Source: Sorghum bicolor (taxonomy: Eukaryota; Streptophyta; Magnoliopsida; Poales; Poaceae). Taken from it: a stretch of 64,000 nt of DNA. The position numbers were made by a program, and so were the translations under genes. The stretch is from positions 17,492,398 through 17,556,397 of the forward strand of contig NC_012875.2 in NCBI RefSeq assembly GCF_000003195.3, read 5' to 3'. The notes below the pieces were generated by a model that was not told the origin of the DNA, did not search any database, and worked only from the letters and a program-made list of their open reading frames with translations. Shown one piece after another: positions 33,110 through 42,915 of this stretch; position 1 is the stretch's first letter, and every line of letters starts with the position of its first letter.

Positions 33110-35984
33110 ATGGCACGCACTAGGCTCACCGCTCGCAAGTCCACTAGTGGGTGGGCCCCTCGCCATCCATTGGCCGCCAGGAGCTCACGTCATAAGAGCA
33201 AGTTCTTGGAGGAGTTTGGGATGCCCACCTTGCTATGGAGGGTGCTCAGTTCGATGGGGTATCCCGAAGGAAGGGAACCTCGTTACTATTGGGACAAGGA
33301 GCAGCTTGGTGACGGTGAAAGCCCAAGTTTGGTTTTGGTAATTAATGACACCAAGTTGCTAATGCTTTGTGTTTAAGTGGTTTGAGTTAGGCATAGCAAC
33401 ACATGTGATGAAGGTGCATGGTGGCATGGAAAGGTGGCCACATGATCACAAAGGGATGAAGCATAAAGTGAAGATCATGGTGATAAACAAGGAGCAAAGT
33501 TATCAAGGCAAAGGTATAAACATAGGGTTTTACTTTTGCCGGTCTAAGATGAGTAGAGAAGTGATTGACCGGGTTTAGGATAGATAGCCGACTATCAAGA
33601 GGAGAAATCACGGTCATCTCTCGAATCAAGTGCTACTAGGTCTACATCTTGAGCATATGCATTAGGATCTAGTAAAGTGCTAACTTAACTCCTTTGGTGA
33701 AAATGTTTGTGAAAAGCTAACACACGTGCACTTTGGTGGTGGACACTTGTTTGTGTTAGCACATTTACAAAGGAGGTGGTTTTCCTAGGGTTGAGAGGGG
33801 TGTGGGTTTCTCTCTCCCTCCCGCCGAGCTTGCGAGGCGGGATTCGGCGCTTTTGAGAAAAATAAGAGTATATTTTCTATTGCGCCGGTGGGAAATTTGG
33901 AGAAGTCGCGGGAGTGTTTTCTCACTGAGAAACACTCACCGGACGCTGAGTGCGGAGGCACCGGACGCTGGCCTCAGCGTCCGGTGTGCTTGACCCTACT
34001 AGGGTTGAGCACCGGACGCACTCTGGTAGCGTCCGGTGGTAAGCGTCCGGTGTGGGGGGTTTTTGCAACCCTCTCTGCGCACGAGTCCGGTGAGCACCGG
34101 ACCGTCCGGTGTGGACCTGCAGAGCGTCCGGTGTGTTGCAGGTAGCCGTTAGAAACTGACACGCGAAATCGAGGAAGGACATGTGGCCAACTCCAGTGCA
34201 CCGGACGCAGGGAGTCGAGCGTCCGGTGCTCACTTAGTAGCGTCCGGTGCCCCCGTTTTCAGCCCAGTGAAAACAACCAACGGCTAGTTTCTTTGAGGGG
34301 CTTATAAATAGAAGGTGGCCGGCTTTGGGAGTCTCTCTCTTGCACATTTTAATACTTGAGGCATACATTGAGCTAGAGAACACTCCCTCCACTCATCTCC
34401 TTGCTTGGTTGTTAATCCTAGTGAGATTGAGTGAGATTCAAGTGCATTGCTTTGAGAGTTGCATTTAGTGGCACTTGATTCTTGAGTTTGCTGCGGATTT
34501 CTTGTTACTCTTGGGTGTTTCCCGACGCCCTAGACGGCTTGGAGCAGCGGTGGTGTTGAGCTCGTGATTGGAGATTGTTTCGAGCCTCACCAAGTGATTT
34601 GTGAGGGGTTCTTGAGCCTTCCCCGCGGGAGATCGCAATTGGCTACTCTAGTGGATTGCTCGTGGCTTGGAGGATCCCCATCTTGTGAGTGGATGTGCGG
34701 CACCCGCTGAGGGTTTGGCTTTGGATTGCCAATTAGCTCGTGATCCATCAAGTGGGTGTATCGCCACAACGAGGACTAGCTTGCCGGGAAGCAAGTGAAC
34801 CTCGGTAAAAATCTTGTGTCATTCCTTGCCGAGGATTCTCCTATTGTTGTGATTGATTGATTGGATATATTTCTACTCTACAACGTCGGTAAAACAATCA
34901 CTCATCTCTCCTTTAATTTTGTGCATACCTTGCTAGTTGTGTAGCTTGTTTAGCTTAGTTCTCTTGTTGTTGTGCTTTAGTGTTTAGCCTTGTACTAGTT
35001 TGTATAGGTGGCTTGCTTAGCTTAGTTGACCTAGTGCTAGAATTGCTTCGCCATTTGTTTTACTAATCAACTTGTCTAGTTGAAGTTTGTAGATTTTTAA
35101 ATAGGCTATTCACCCCCCCCGTCTAGCCATTTGGACCTTATAGACGGGACCCTGGTGGGGATCGAGGCAGTGGTCCCTACCAGTGGAGGTGACCCCGCCT
35201 GGGGCGGTTGGGTGTACGAGTTCTAAGGTACCACGCCTTTCCACGGTGCCAGCAGAGCAGCTTTCGCAGTTCTGAGGGACCTCATGGAGAGGTTTCCACA
35301 GGAGCTGGCCCACGCCTTCGCTGGGTGTTTCCCTGGAGTGACCCCTACACTTCGGTGTGGGATCAGTTCGAGGTGAATGCTCTAGAGAGGAGTGCGGATG
35401 AGGACCAGCACAGTGACAGCGCAACTATGAGTGCTATGTACGCCTTGATGAAGACCTATGGGGGCCTAGAGCGTTGTTTGGGGCGCTTGTCCGGGTCTCT
35501 TCTCACAGTCTAGGATGAGAAGCGTCAGCTGCAGCGTGAGTTTGACACTGAGGTTGAGAGGTTGCAGGCAGAGTTGGCCCGCATGACCCGAGAGAGGGAT
35601 CAGGCGGTCCAGAAGAGCAGTGAGCTGAGTCAGGACCTGCTTGCAGTGAGGGAGCAGAGGGACAGGGTGACTACTGCTCACAGGAACTGCGAGCGCATGC
35701 TAGTTCATGTGCTTGGTCAGAGGAATGAAGCCTGGCACGAGGAGGACACCCTGAGGGCCCGACAGCTGGAGCTTGAGCAGCAGCTAGCCAATGTTGAGGA
35801 GTACAATGAGAACCTGCATAAGGAGATCCACCAGCTGTATAACCAGCTCCACCCTCACCACCTACCTGGAGTAGCCGAGTTAGACTCTGAGGATGAGATG
35901 GATGAGGGCCCAGAGATGGGGACAGCTGCTAGTGGAGATGAGGACGAGGAGGGCTCCGGCATGGACAGCGACCATAGCGAGTAG
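33110..35984 (+). pseudogene. Accessory ORF with histone H3-like N-terminus, coiled coil, acidic tail
   Basis: The ATG at 33110 is followed by ARTRLTARKSTSGWAPR. Against histone H3 this matches 15 of the first 21 residues, including T6-A7-R8-K9-S10-T11, while K4, K14, K18 and K23 are replaced. The frame goes on to 33315, is interrupted by a solo LTR (33316-35142), and resumes at 35148. Then follow a central part (FHGASRAAFAVLRDLMERFP), a long coiled coil (about 35520-35850, EVERLQAELARMTRERDQAV) and an acidic end (DSEDEMDEG, SGDEDEEGSGMDSDHSE). Without the insert it would be about 347 residues. Defects are TAA at 35222-35224 (from CAA), loss of one G near 35322, and TAG at about 35512 (from CAG). 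Its function is unknown; it precedes gag in the same orientation. Confidence 0.7.
33316..35142 (+). mobile_element. Solo LTR in the accessory ORF
   Basis: An 1827-bp solo LTR with TSD GACGG (33311-33315 and 35143-35147). It starts TGAAAGCCC and ends CCTTATA, a decayed match to the expected CTTTCA. Removing it rejoins the host frame exactly. It contains 13 copies of CACCGGAC or its inverse GTCCGGTG between about 33935 and 34250. The end region (TAGGCTATTCACCCCCC) is typical of grass LTRs with an initiator-Met primer site. A copia origin is an inference. Confidence 0.85.
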
Positions 35985-36308
35985 ATGCTAGGGCTCTAGA
36001 GCTAGTCCTTCTTCTTTTGATGTTGTTGTTGCTTGGCATGTCTTGTAATCTTGGATCCGGGCTGTGTAAAACTTCATGTGATGATGCTGAAAGTCCAGTG
36101 TATGTATGCTGGCAATTTTGGATGTATGCGAACCTTGTTGCTTGAATGTTAAGTAATCTGTTAGTGATGTTGTGTGTGGATGATGAATTGTTGTGCCTCA
36201 GTTTATTGTGCGAATTTATTTTCCTTAGTAAATTCAGTACGGCATAATTCTACACAAGTCTACCGTTGATGGCAACTCCTAACGATTGCTTATCATTGAC
36301 GTATGCAG
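35985..36308 (+). other. Spacer between accessory ORF and gag
   Basis: Non-coding. It ends in GACGTATGCAG immediately before the gag ATG, again a splice-acceptor-like sequence, as at the accessory ORF start. Confidence 0.5.
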
Positions 36309-37399
36309 ATGGTGCAAACACGTGGCGGGGGTAACAACAACCCCGGACTTGGAGCAGGTACTTCTGGAGGTGGGGCTCAACAGAATGAGGACAGAGCACC
36401 ATCACCGCCACCACCACCTCCCCCATACACTGTGGACGTGTTTTTCGTGCAGTTTCTGGGGAGCCAACGCAACATGGAGCAAATGCAGCGCAATATGGAA
36501 GAAGCTCTGCGCAATATCGCTGACAATACCCGTCGTGGGGATAACCAGGGCGGCCGTGAAGCCAATCAGTACTGCTCTTTCAAGGACTTCATGGATACCA
36601 AACCACCAGTCTTCAAGGAGGCCTTAGAACCGCTCGAGGCAGATGAGTGGATCAACACCATGGAGCAAAAGTTCTGTCTTCTTTGGATGACTGAAGAACT
36701 TAAGGCTGAGTACGCGGCACATCAGTTGCAGGGACCTGCTGGGATTTGGTGGTCCCATCACCGTACCACCTACATAGAGGGGACCCCAATCACTTGGAAC
36801 CGCTTCACCACCACGTTTCGGGGAAATTATATTCCTCCGGGTGTGGTGGAAATGAAGGTTGGGGAGTTCATGAGGCTGTCTCAGGGAACGAAGTCTGTGA
36901 AGGAGTATCTACACGCCTTCAATAATCTTGCTCGTTACACCCCCGAGTTTGTGAACACGGAGGCCAAGAAAATCGCTAGTTTCCAGAGGGGCTTGAGCCC
37001 GAAGATGCTGAAGACCATGGGTACAGGAACCTGGGCTACCTTCAATGCTTACATCAGTGACTGTCTGACCCAGGAAAAGAATAACAACAAGTACAGTGCG
37101 TCCAAGGCTCGTAAGAGGGCTTTTGAAGCTGGGTCATCTCAGTCTAGGGCACCAGTGGTGGGGCGACAGCAGTATCGTCCTCCTGCCCCAGGTGCTAGGT
37201 TCCGACCGCCGCAGAGGAGGAACACCGGGCATCCAACGCAGCAGAAGCCATACAAGGTAGCAATAGCTCCTGCCAAGCCAAAGGCAATTCAGGCTGCGAC
37301 ACATGCCGCCAACAACATGACCAAAAGGCCGTGCTACAACTGCCACAAGATGGGGCACTTTGCTAAGGAATGTCCCTACCCCAAGAGGCAACAGACGAC
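36309..37399 (+). CDS. gag: gag of the Tekay-type element (5' part, open)
   Basis: It starts MVQTRGGGNNNPGLGAG; an ATG two codons upstream is also in frame. After a Pro-rich stretch comes a coiled segment (QRNMEQMQRNMEEALRNI), then the capsid domain (FKEALEPLEADEWINTMEQK, GPAGIWWSHH, EFMRLSQGTKSVKEYLHAFN). The zinc knuckle is CYNCHKMGHFAKEC (CX2CX4HX4C). The frame is open to the Athila-2 insertion, and by the target duplication ACGAC it continues in frame into the protease at 46726. Gag would package the element RNA. Confidence 0.9.
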
Positions 37400-38914
37400 T
37401 GTTGACACTAGCTAACACCACTTAGATACTAGGTTGTCATCCCTAGCATGGCGCCAGAGTGTACAAAGGTATTTATAAATGTAAAGGCTCTCTAGAAAAT
37501 AATCTATTCTATCCGCAAGCGCACAGATAAAACACCTCATTGTAGCATTTCACCAGGATAAGTATTCCAGGTATTGTTATTTATAATTTTGCTTAGGGGA
37601 TCTTAAGAAGATGGAATTAAATCAATGGGCAAAATCTATCAAGGCATAGACTAGAGATAAACTTGCAAGAACATGATTACTAATAAGAAACTCGTCACAC
37701 AGTCACATACTTTAGCAGGGGGTAAACCATAAAGATAATGATAATAAAGTATAAGTTCATGGGATAGAGAGCACAGCGAATAGAAAATAGACTACTCCTC
37801 ATATATGTAGGTGATGTCGGATTAGCTAGAGAATGGATTCTAAGTTATCTACTAACTACTAAGTCATAATCTACTCTAGTTATCTACAAGATCATGTATC
37901 GCATAAAAGACTCTTCATTCATGTATAAGGAACATTGATAAAGTAAATCAGAACATCACATGACTTACTCCACAATACCGGTTCTGCCTGTCCTATCAAC
38001 GGAGGGTGGACTATATAAGAATCAACGAAGCTGTCACTATCTCGAACTACCACACGACTCGGCCAATAGGATACATTTGCAGATAAATAACATCTAAGCA
38101 CCACGCTCACATGTGATCTATCACCTAACTCCCTCGCGTCAAGAGCTAAGCGCTTTGCAAACTTATACATAAACTCATTATCAATTAGAACTATATCAAA
38201 TATAGAACTAGAGCAAACTAAGAACATAATAATTAGAGACATAATGCAATTAGAACAATAGAATTAGAGAAAGATATGAATAATACCAATCTTTATTACC
38301 GAAGATCCGAATCCAGAGCGTAGTGCTCTACTTCTCTAATTGCTATCTAATCAACCTCTAAACTTGAAGGATTAGGGAGTAGCTAATTCTAATTCTCTGT
38401 GGGAGAGAAGCTCTAAACCCTAACTTTGATGGCTACCTCTGAATAATGATTTCTCCTCTCCTCCTCCAGGGGCCAGGGGGTCTGGTTTTATAGTCCCCTC
38501 AAGTGAACGTGAGCCATTGGATCAAACCGACATAGATTGTATGGTTTAGATTGATCCTTTAGGTCGGTGGAGTCTTGCCCCGAAGCAGAGTCCTGATTGG
38601 CCTCTTGGCCAGGGCGGGCGCCCAAGGGGGGTGGGCGGCCGCCCAGCTCCCGAGCTCGATTCGCGTCCCGTTCGTTCCCGTGGCTTCTGGATCCTTCTAG
38701 ATTGAGGAAAATTGCGCGGCACGTAATTATCTCGTTGTAAACATGACATGTGGGCCTTCTCTCCATATTTTCTGATAAACCCCTGCAGAAATAGATAAAC
38801 ACCAAAGCTCGTGGAATTCTGTCAGATAAAACCCGTATTCTAGATGTTTGTTTCATATTGATCCTTTTTCATGTTTATTTGATTATTAATTTTAGTACTT
38901 AAGGACCGTCAACA
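37400..38914 (-). repeat. 3' LTR of Athila-2
   Basis: 1515 bp, TGTTGACACTAG start and GGACCGTCAACA end on the plus strand, next to the polypurine tract at 38915. GC boxes lie near 38613-38645. A minus-strand TATAAAA lies near 38483-38490. Confidence 0.93.
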
Positions 38915-38952
38915 AACTCCCCCAAGCTTACCCTTTGCTCGTCCCTGAGCAA
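38915..38952 (-). promoter_or_regulatory. Polypurine tract and stem-loop, Athila-2
   Basis: Minus-strand AGCTTGGGGGAGTT abuts the 3' LTR. TTGCTC-GTCCCT-GAGCAA at 38935-38952 forms a perfect stem. Confidence 0.75.
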
Positions 38953-40425
38953 ATAGCTAAACTCAGACGGATCAGGAGTTGCTTCGATGTTTTCCTTCCT
39001 GACAGGCACACATGCTTTTACATAAAAATTCTTCCAGATTAAAGTGAAGTGTTGTGAAGTTTTAGTACCTGCACTTAAGTCTTAAGTAATCGAAAGACAA
39101 AATAGTTAAGTCAAGCACTATCCCTCCTGTCTATACTTCACCTTTGTTCTAGAGTTTTTCATAAGTTTTCAAAATAAAACTCAGAGTTCCGAGCAATGAT
39201 TCTCTCAAGTCTCTCTATATGTGGTATTTGTGGATCCTTACCATGATATCACTTGCCTATAGCTAATAGAATATTTAAGTGGAGCTCATAGGAGTGAAAA
39301 AAACAGCTCGTACATATGTTGTCTAATCGAGCCATGGATCCAAAGGAACTCAGCATATAATTAAATCAAGATGTGCATGTGTGATGGAGTAAATGATAGT
39401 GATGGTGAAAATGCATAAGTGACAATGAAACTTAGTTCTCATTGCTCCTCATATTGCTATCTCTCCTCTTCTTTGATCTTTGCTTTGGGAGAACATGGGC
39501 TATCTTTTTCTTTTCTTTCTTTTTTTTTCAGGTGGGTAGTAGATACCCCTAATTCTACTGTCGGACACTTGTCCATTTTTTTCGCTCAAGTGGGCATCTT
39601 TGTACCCCTAATTCTACTTCGGACACTTGTCCATTTTTACCTCTCGTCTCACTCTTTTTCTTTCTTTTCCGAGGTTCCGGGCACTTGCCCCTTTTTATTT
39701 CCTCGTATATTTTTGCATAACCCATGCCTCTTCTGCATTGAATCTTTTTAGAGAGAGAGAATAACAATACTTGGGACAGTGAGTGATAATATATTTTTAG
39801 CAATTTTAATGATTGATGAATGCTGTGGTAGATGTGTGCAAGTGAATATCTTAATTTAACCACATGAAAAGCTCCTAAGGGTCTACACAGCTCGATCAAA
39901 CTCAATGTAAATATAGTAAAAGATGTTATAGCAAGTATGGCTGTGGTGTAGTTTGTTATGCTAGGAACTCATCATGTGATTTGTAAGTTTTCAAAATAAA
40001 TCTCTAGAACTTAGTGTAGTAGGAACAAGATAAACAGTAACTCAACTTTATATCAGGCCTTTCTCTTACCTAGACTTTAGTTTTATGCTTTCCAAAGATA
40101 GTAATTTCGGTTTTAGTAATTCCTGGAAGAATTCTAATATAAAAGCTAGGTACTTGTAAGTAAGCAAACAGAGCAACTATTCATCATTTCCATCATGCAT
40201 CTTTTTGGTCTTTTTATTTTTTTAGAGATTAAACTTAGCAGAAAAATAAAGCACACTTATCTACACACTCTTTTTATTTTGTTTTCATGTTTATTAAGTG
40301 CAGTAGATTAGCAAGAAAATATTTATTTGATTTTCTAAGCTTTCCTTTTAAGATAAATAAAATACTAAGACATAATAGAATAAATAAGAAGAGCAAATAA
40401 AAACTTACTTGATAAATTAGGGAGG
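38953..40425 (-). other. Non-coding 3' region of Athila-2 with palindromic sites
   Basis: GGACACTTGTCC at 39563-39574 and 39621-39632, and GGGCACTTGCCC at 39679-39690. No ORF supported. Confidence 0.6.
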
Positions 40426-40439
40426 AACTCCCCCAAGCT
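40426..40439 (-). promoter_or_regulatory. Internal polypurine-tract copy, Athila-2
   Basis: The 14-base plus-strand sequence AACTCCCCCAAGCT is identical to the tract at the 3' LTR (38915-38928). It lies about 370 bases downstream of the ATHILA ORF stop. Confidence 0.5.
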
Positions 40440-40804
40440 GGATGTTGACGTCGGTCTTACCCGATGTTCCAGAACCGCATCGTGGTTGTGATGTTGTCGT
40501 TCATTGTTGTTGTATCTTGTCTTAGCTCTTGTACTGCAGCGGCATGGTCCTGGTTCCATTTTTGTTGCTCTTCCAGGAGTCTTCCATGTTCTGCTTGCGT
40601 GTTCTGGATGTCGAGGAGGGTGTTGTCGGTACGAGTGAAGAAAGCACCGGCCTCTTGATAATAGTCATTCGTGAAGGCGTAGGAGGCGTCGGAGTATCGT
40701 CCTGCATCAAATTAGGGTGGAGGTCTGGATCCTGAAGCTCCATATGGATCAGTGGAGTACCTGCCCGTATGAAAAGGCGGGTTTATCCACTAGTGATCTT
40801 GGCT

Positions 40805-42040
40805 CTACGGCCATGTCTCCTCTGTTGGCTCTTGTGGTTGCGCATGCCGGTCCCATGGGTCTCGAAGGACTCGTGGATTGTAATCGCAATAATGCAGGTG
40901 CGCTGCTTTTTCTGGTCCAGGGTCAGCTCCATACCAAGTGCGTTCTCGGTGAGTGGTTATCCTTTCAGATGCCACTCGCTGTGGAGTTCTCTGGTTCACT
41001 GGTGTTGCTGCAATCTCAATCAAAAAGTTTTGCACAGTGTAGAGGCCAAGGTTCGGGTTAGGTAACCGAATCTTGCCTTTATCATCATACAGCATATACA
41101 TTATATTCCCCTCTTTCTTTAACATCCGAGCTTGTCTAAATGTGTCATAGCCATGATAAATTCTTAATTCTTCTATGAAGTCCAACGATGAGTTTTCTAG
41201 TAAGTGAAGATTAGTGGCTAGACGAGTGATAAGTGAAGTACATCCTACTAGTCCCTGAAGACTAGGTATACTAAGCCAATGTGAAACTAATAGTGTAACA
41301 GGTGAAGTGGGTACTTTACTAATAGCAGCATATAAAAGTTGTAAATCTCCTACTCTTACTTTCCTAATATCGTCACGATAGAAAAGATTGTACCCAAGCC
41401 ATTTGTGGAGCATCCTTAGAGTGGGGTGTTCCATGTCACTGGTTCGGGCTTGGCTGTAAAAATTATCTCTAGATATTTCTCTCCAAAACTGGTGTCTCTC
41501 AAAATTGGGTAAATCGGAGTCAGTGTTCAGGATGCATCCTGAAGAGAAACCAAGATGGTCGCTCAGCTCCCTCCAAGATAACATAATTTCCTGTTTGAAC
41601 ATCCGAAAAACAATTCCCCCCTCATAGTTTTGTAAGGTGCAAAGAAATTCGAGGGTGAGAAGACGAGAACCCAGCTCAGTTATATTCCAAAAATTTGTCC
41701 AACCCATCATCTGAGAAATTAAATCAAATTCAGTGTTCATACCTGTTTCTAGTAGTAGGATTGGATCGAGAGTAGGGGTGTGAATGAAATCTTTATTCTT
41801 CAATTGCTGATAAACTTCCTTCTCTCTTCGGGTCTTCAGTCCTAGGTCTCCTATCTTGAGAAGGACCTTAACTTGCTGACCTGATGAAGATGACGGAGCT
41901 TGTGTGGGTGTCGGGTCGACGCTCATCTCTGATGGTTGTGAGGAGTGTCGGGATGAACTCCTTGTACCAATGTTCTTGATAGCCTTCCCTGCATTCTTTA
42001 CCTTCTTAAACATCCTGCAAACAAAAGTTAGCAAAAACAC
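40805..42040 (-). CDS. ATHILA ORF (411 residues) of Athila-2
   Basis: An intact frame of 411 codons; the conserved start may be the second Met (MFKKVKNAGKAIKNIG). A basic, Ser-rich N-terminus is followed by a structured region (ITELGSRLLTLEFLCTLQNY, MLSWRELSDHLGF, FWREISRDNFYSQARTSDM, LHKWLGYNLFYRDDIRKVRV). The order and wording resemble the plant ATHILA ORF-1 family. No signal peptide or clear membrane helix is visible, so an envelope role, sometimes proposed for the extra ORF of Athila elements, is not supported here. The frame stops at a TAG where Athila-1 has GAG, five codons before a shared stop. It lies downstream of its own TATA/GC-box module. Confidence 0.75.
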   Translation of the reverse strand: MFLLTFVCRMFKKVKNAGKAIKNIGTRSSSRHSSQPSEMSVDPTPTQAPSSSSGQQVKVLLKIGDLGLKTRREKEVYQQLKNKDFIHTPTLDPILLLETGMNTEFDLISQMMGWTNFWNITELGSRLLTLEFLCTLQNYEGGIVFRMFKQEIMLSWRELSDHLGFSSGCILNTDSDLPNFERHQFWREISRDNFYSQARTSDMEHPTLRMLHKWLGYNLFYRDDIRKVRVGDLQLLYAAISKVPTSPVTLLVSHWLSIPSLQGLVGCTSLITRLATNLHLLENSSLDFIEELRIYHGYDTFRQARMLKKEGNIMYMLYDDKGKIRLPNPNLGLYTVQNFLIEIAATPVNQRTPQRVASERITTHRERTWYGADPGPEKAAHLHYCDYNPRVLRDPWDRHAQPQEPTEETWP

Positions 42041-42350
42041 AACTGGTGGAAAATGTGAGATAAAATGTTAGTGGTCAGCTGTTCGGAGTGTCAGTAGTCC
42101 AGTGGTTAATCGTTCAAGACAAGTTTCTATTTTGGTAGAGCCTCCCCTAAACAATTTTTACTTCCGCTTAGACAACAGGATCACTATTTGCTAGGTGATA
42201 ATCACTTTCTCAAAAGAACTCCAACCTTCCCTTCCACTCTCCTCTTTCTCTCTACTCTCTTCTCTTCACTACAAAAGCTTCTTCTCGGGAAACTGAGATT
42301 TGTGTGGTTTTCTGAAGTGTTTGTGTGAAGAGAAGGGGAGCTGGAGGTGA

Positions 42351-42387
42351 CCTTTTATAGGCTGAGCAGGGGACAGGGCGGGCGCCC
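42351..42387 (-). promoter_or_regulatory. Promoter-like module upstream of the ATHILA ORF, Athila-2
   Basis: On the minus strand GGGCGCCCGCCC (42376-42387) is followed by CTATAAAAGG (42351-42360), about 310 bases before the ORF start. The GC box equals that in the LTR of the element. Confidence 0.55.
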
Positions 42388-42852
42388 ACCCCTGGTGTCC
42401 ATCCTGGGTGTGCCTCCTCCACATGCTTCATTGCGTTGATCTCACGCAGAATAATGTTGTGTTGGTAGTGGTTGGACGGTGGAAAGATGTCAGGTGAGTG
42501 GAAACATATTGGTGGATGAAATTATGTGATGGGATGTATGTGAGGTGAAGTGTATGACATGTGGGACCCAAGGTGTGTGGGTCACGCTTCTAGAAGATTA
42601 ATATAATTAAATATAATGCAGGAAAATCTATGAGAATTGAAACTTAATGAAAATGATAATGGAAATATTTTTGTGCCTCCACAATAATTAATAAATATGG
42701 GTTGTTACACACCACAAATATTATTTATATGGGGCTTTTTGATTATTATAATAATGCTATGACTAATGCAAGAATTAATTATGCAAGAATGAGAAAATTG
42801 ATAATGCGGATAAATACCGATTTACCTCCCGGTGAGGGTTTGGGATTTTTAG

Positions 42853-42863
42853 GTCCCCCAAGC
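42853..42863 (-). promoter_or_regulatory. Third polypurine-like tract, Athila-2
   Basis: Plus strand GTCCCCCAAGCT, i.e. minus-strand AGCTTGGGGGAC, lies just downstream of the gag-protease stop. Athila-1 has it at about 12496-12506. Confidence 0.4.
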
Positions 42864-42915
42864 TGGACCTCCAAAGCTTTTAATCTTCTGAGTTACCTTC
42901 CTCCGGAGATGGTGT

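Noticed and set aside
33935..34250. CRISPR-like or satellite array
   Set aside because: Short motif in both orientations at irregular spacing inside an LTR with clear TSDs.
40805..42040. Retroviral-type envelope protein
   Set aside because: No signal peptide, membrane anchor or cleavage motif can be seen; the likeness is to the ATHILA ORF-1 family only.
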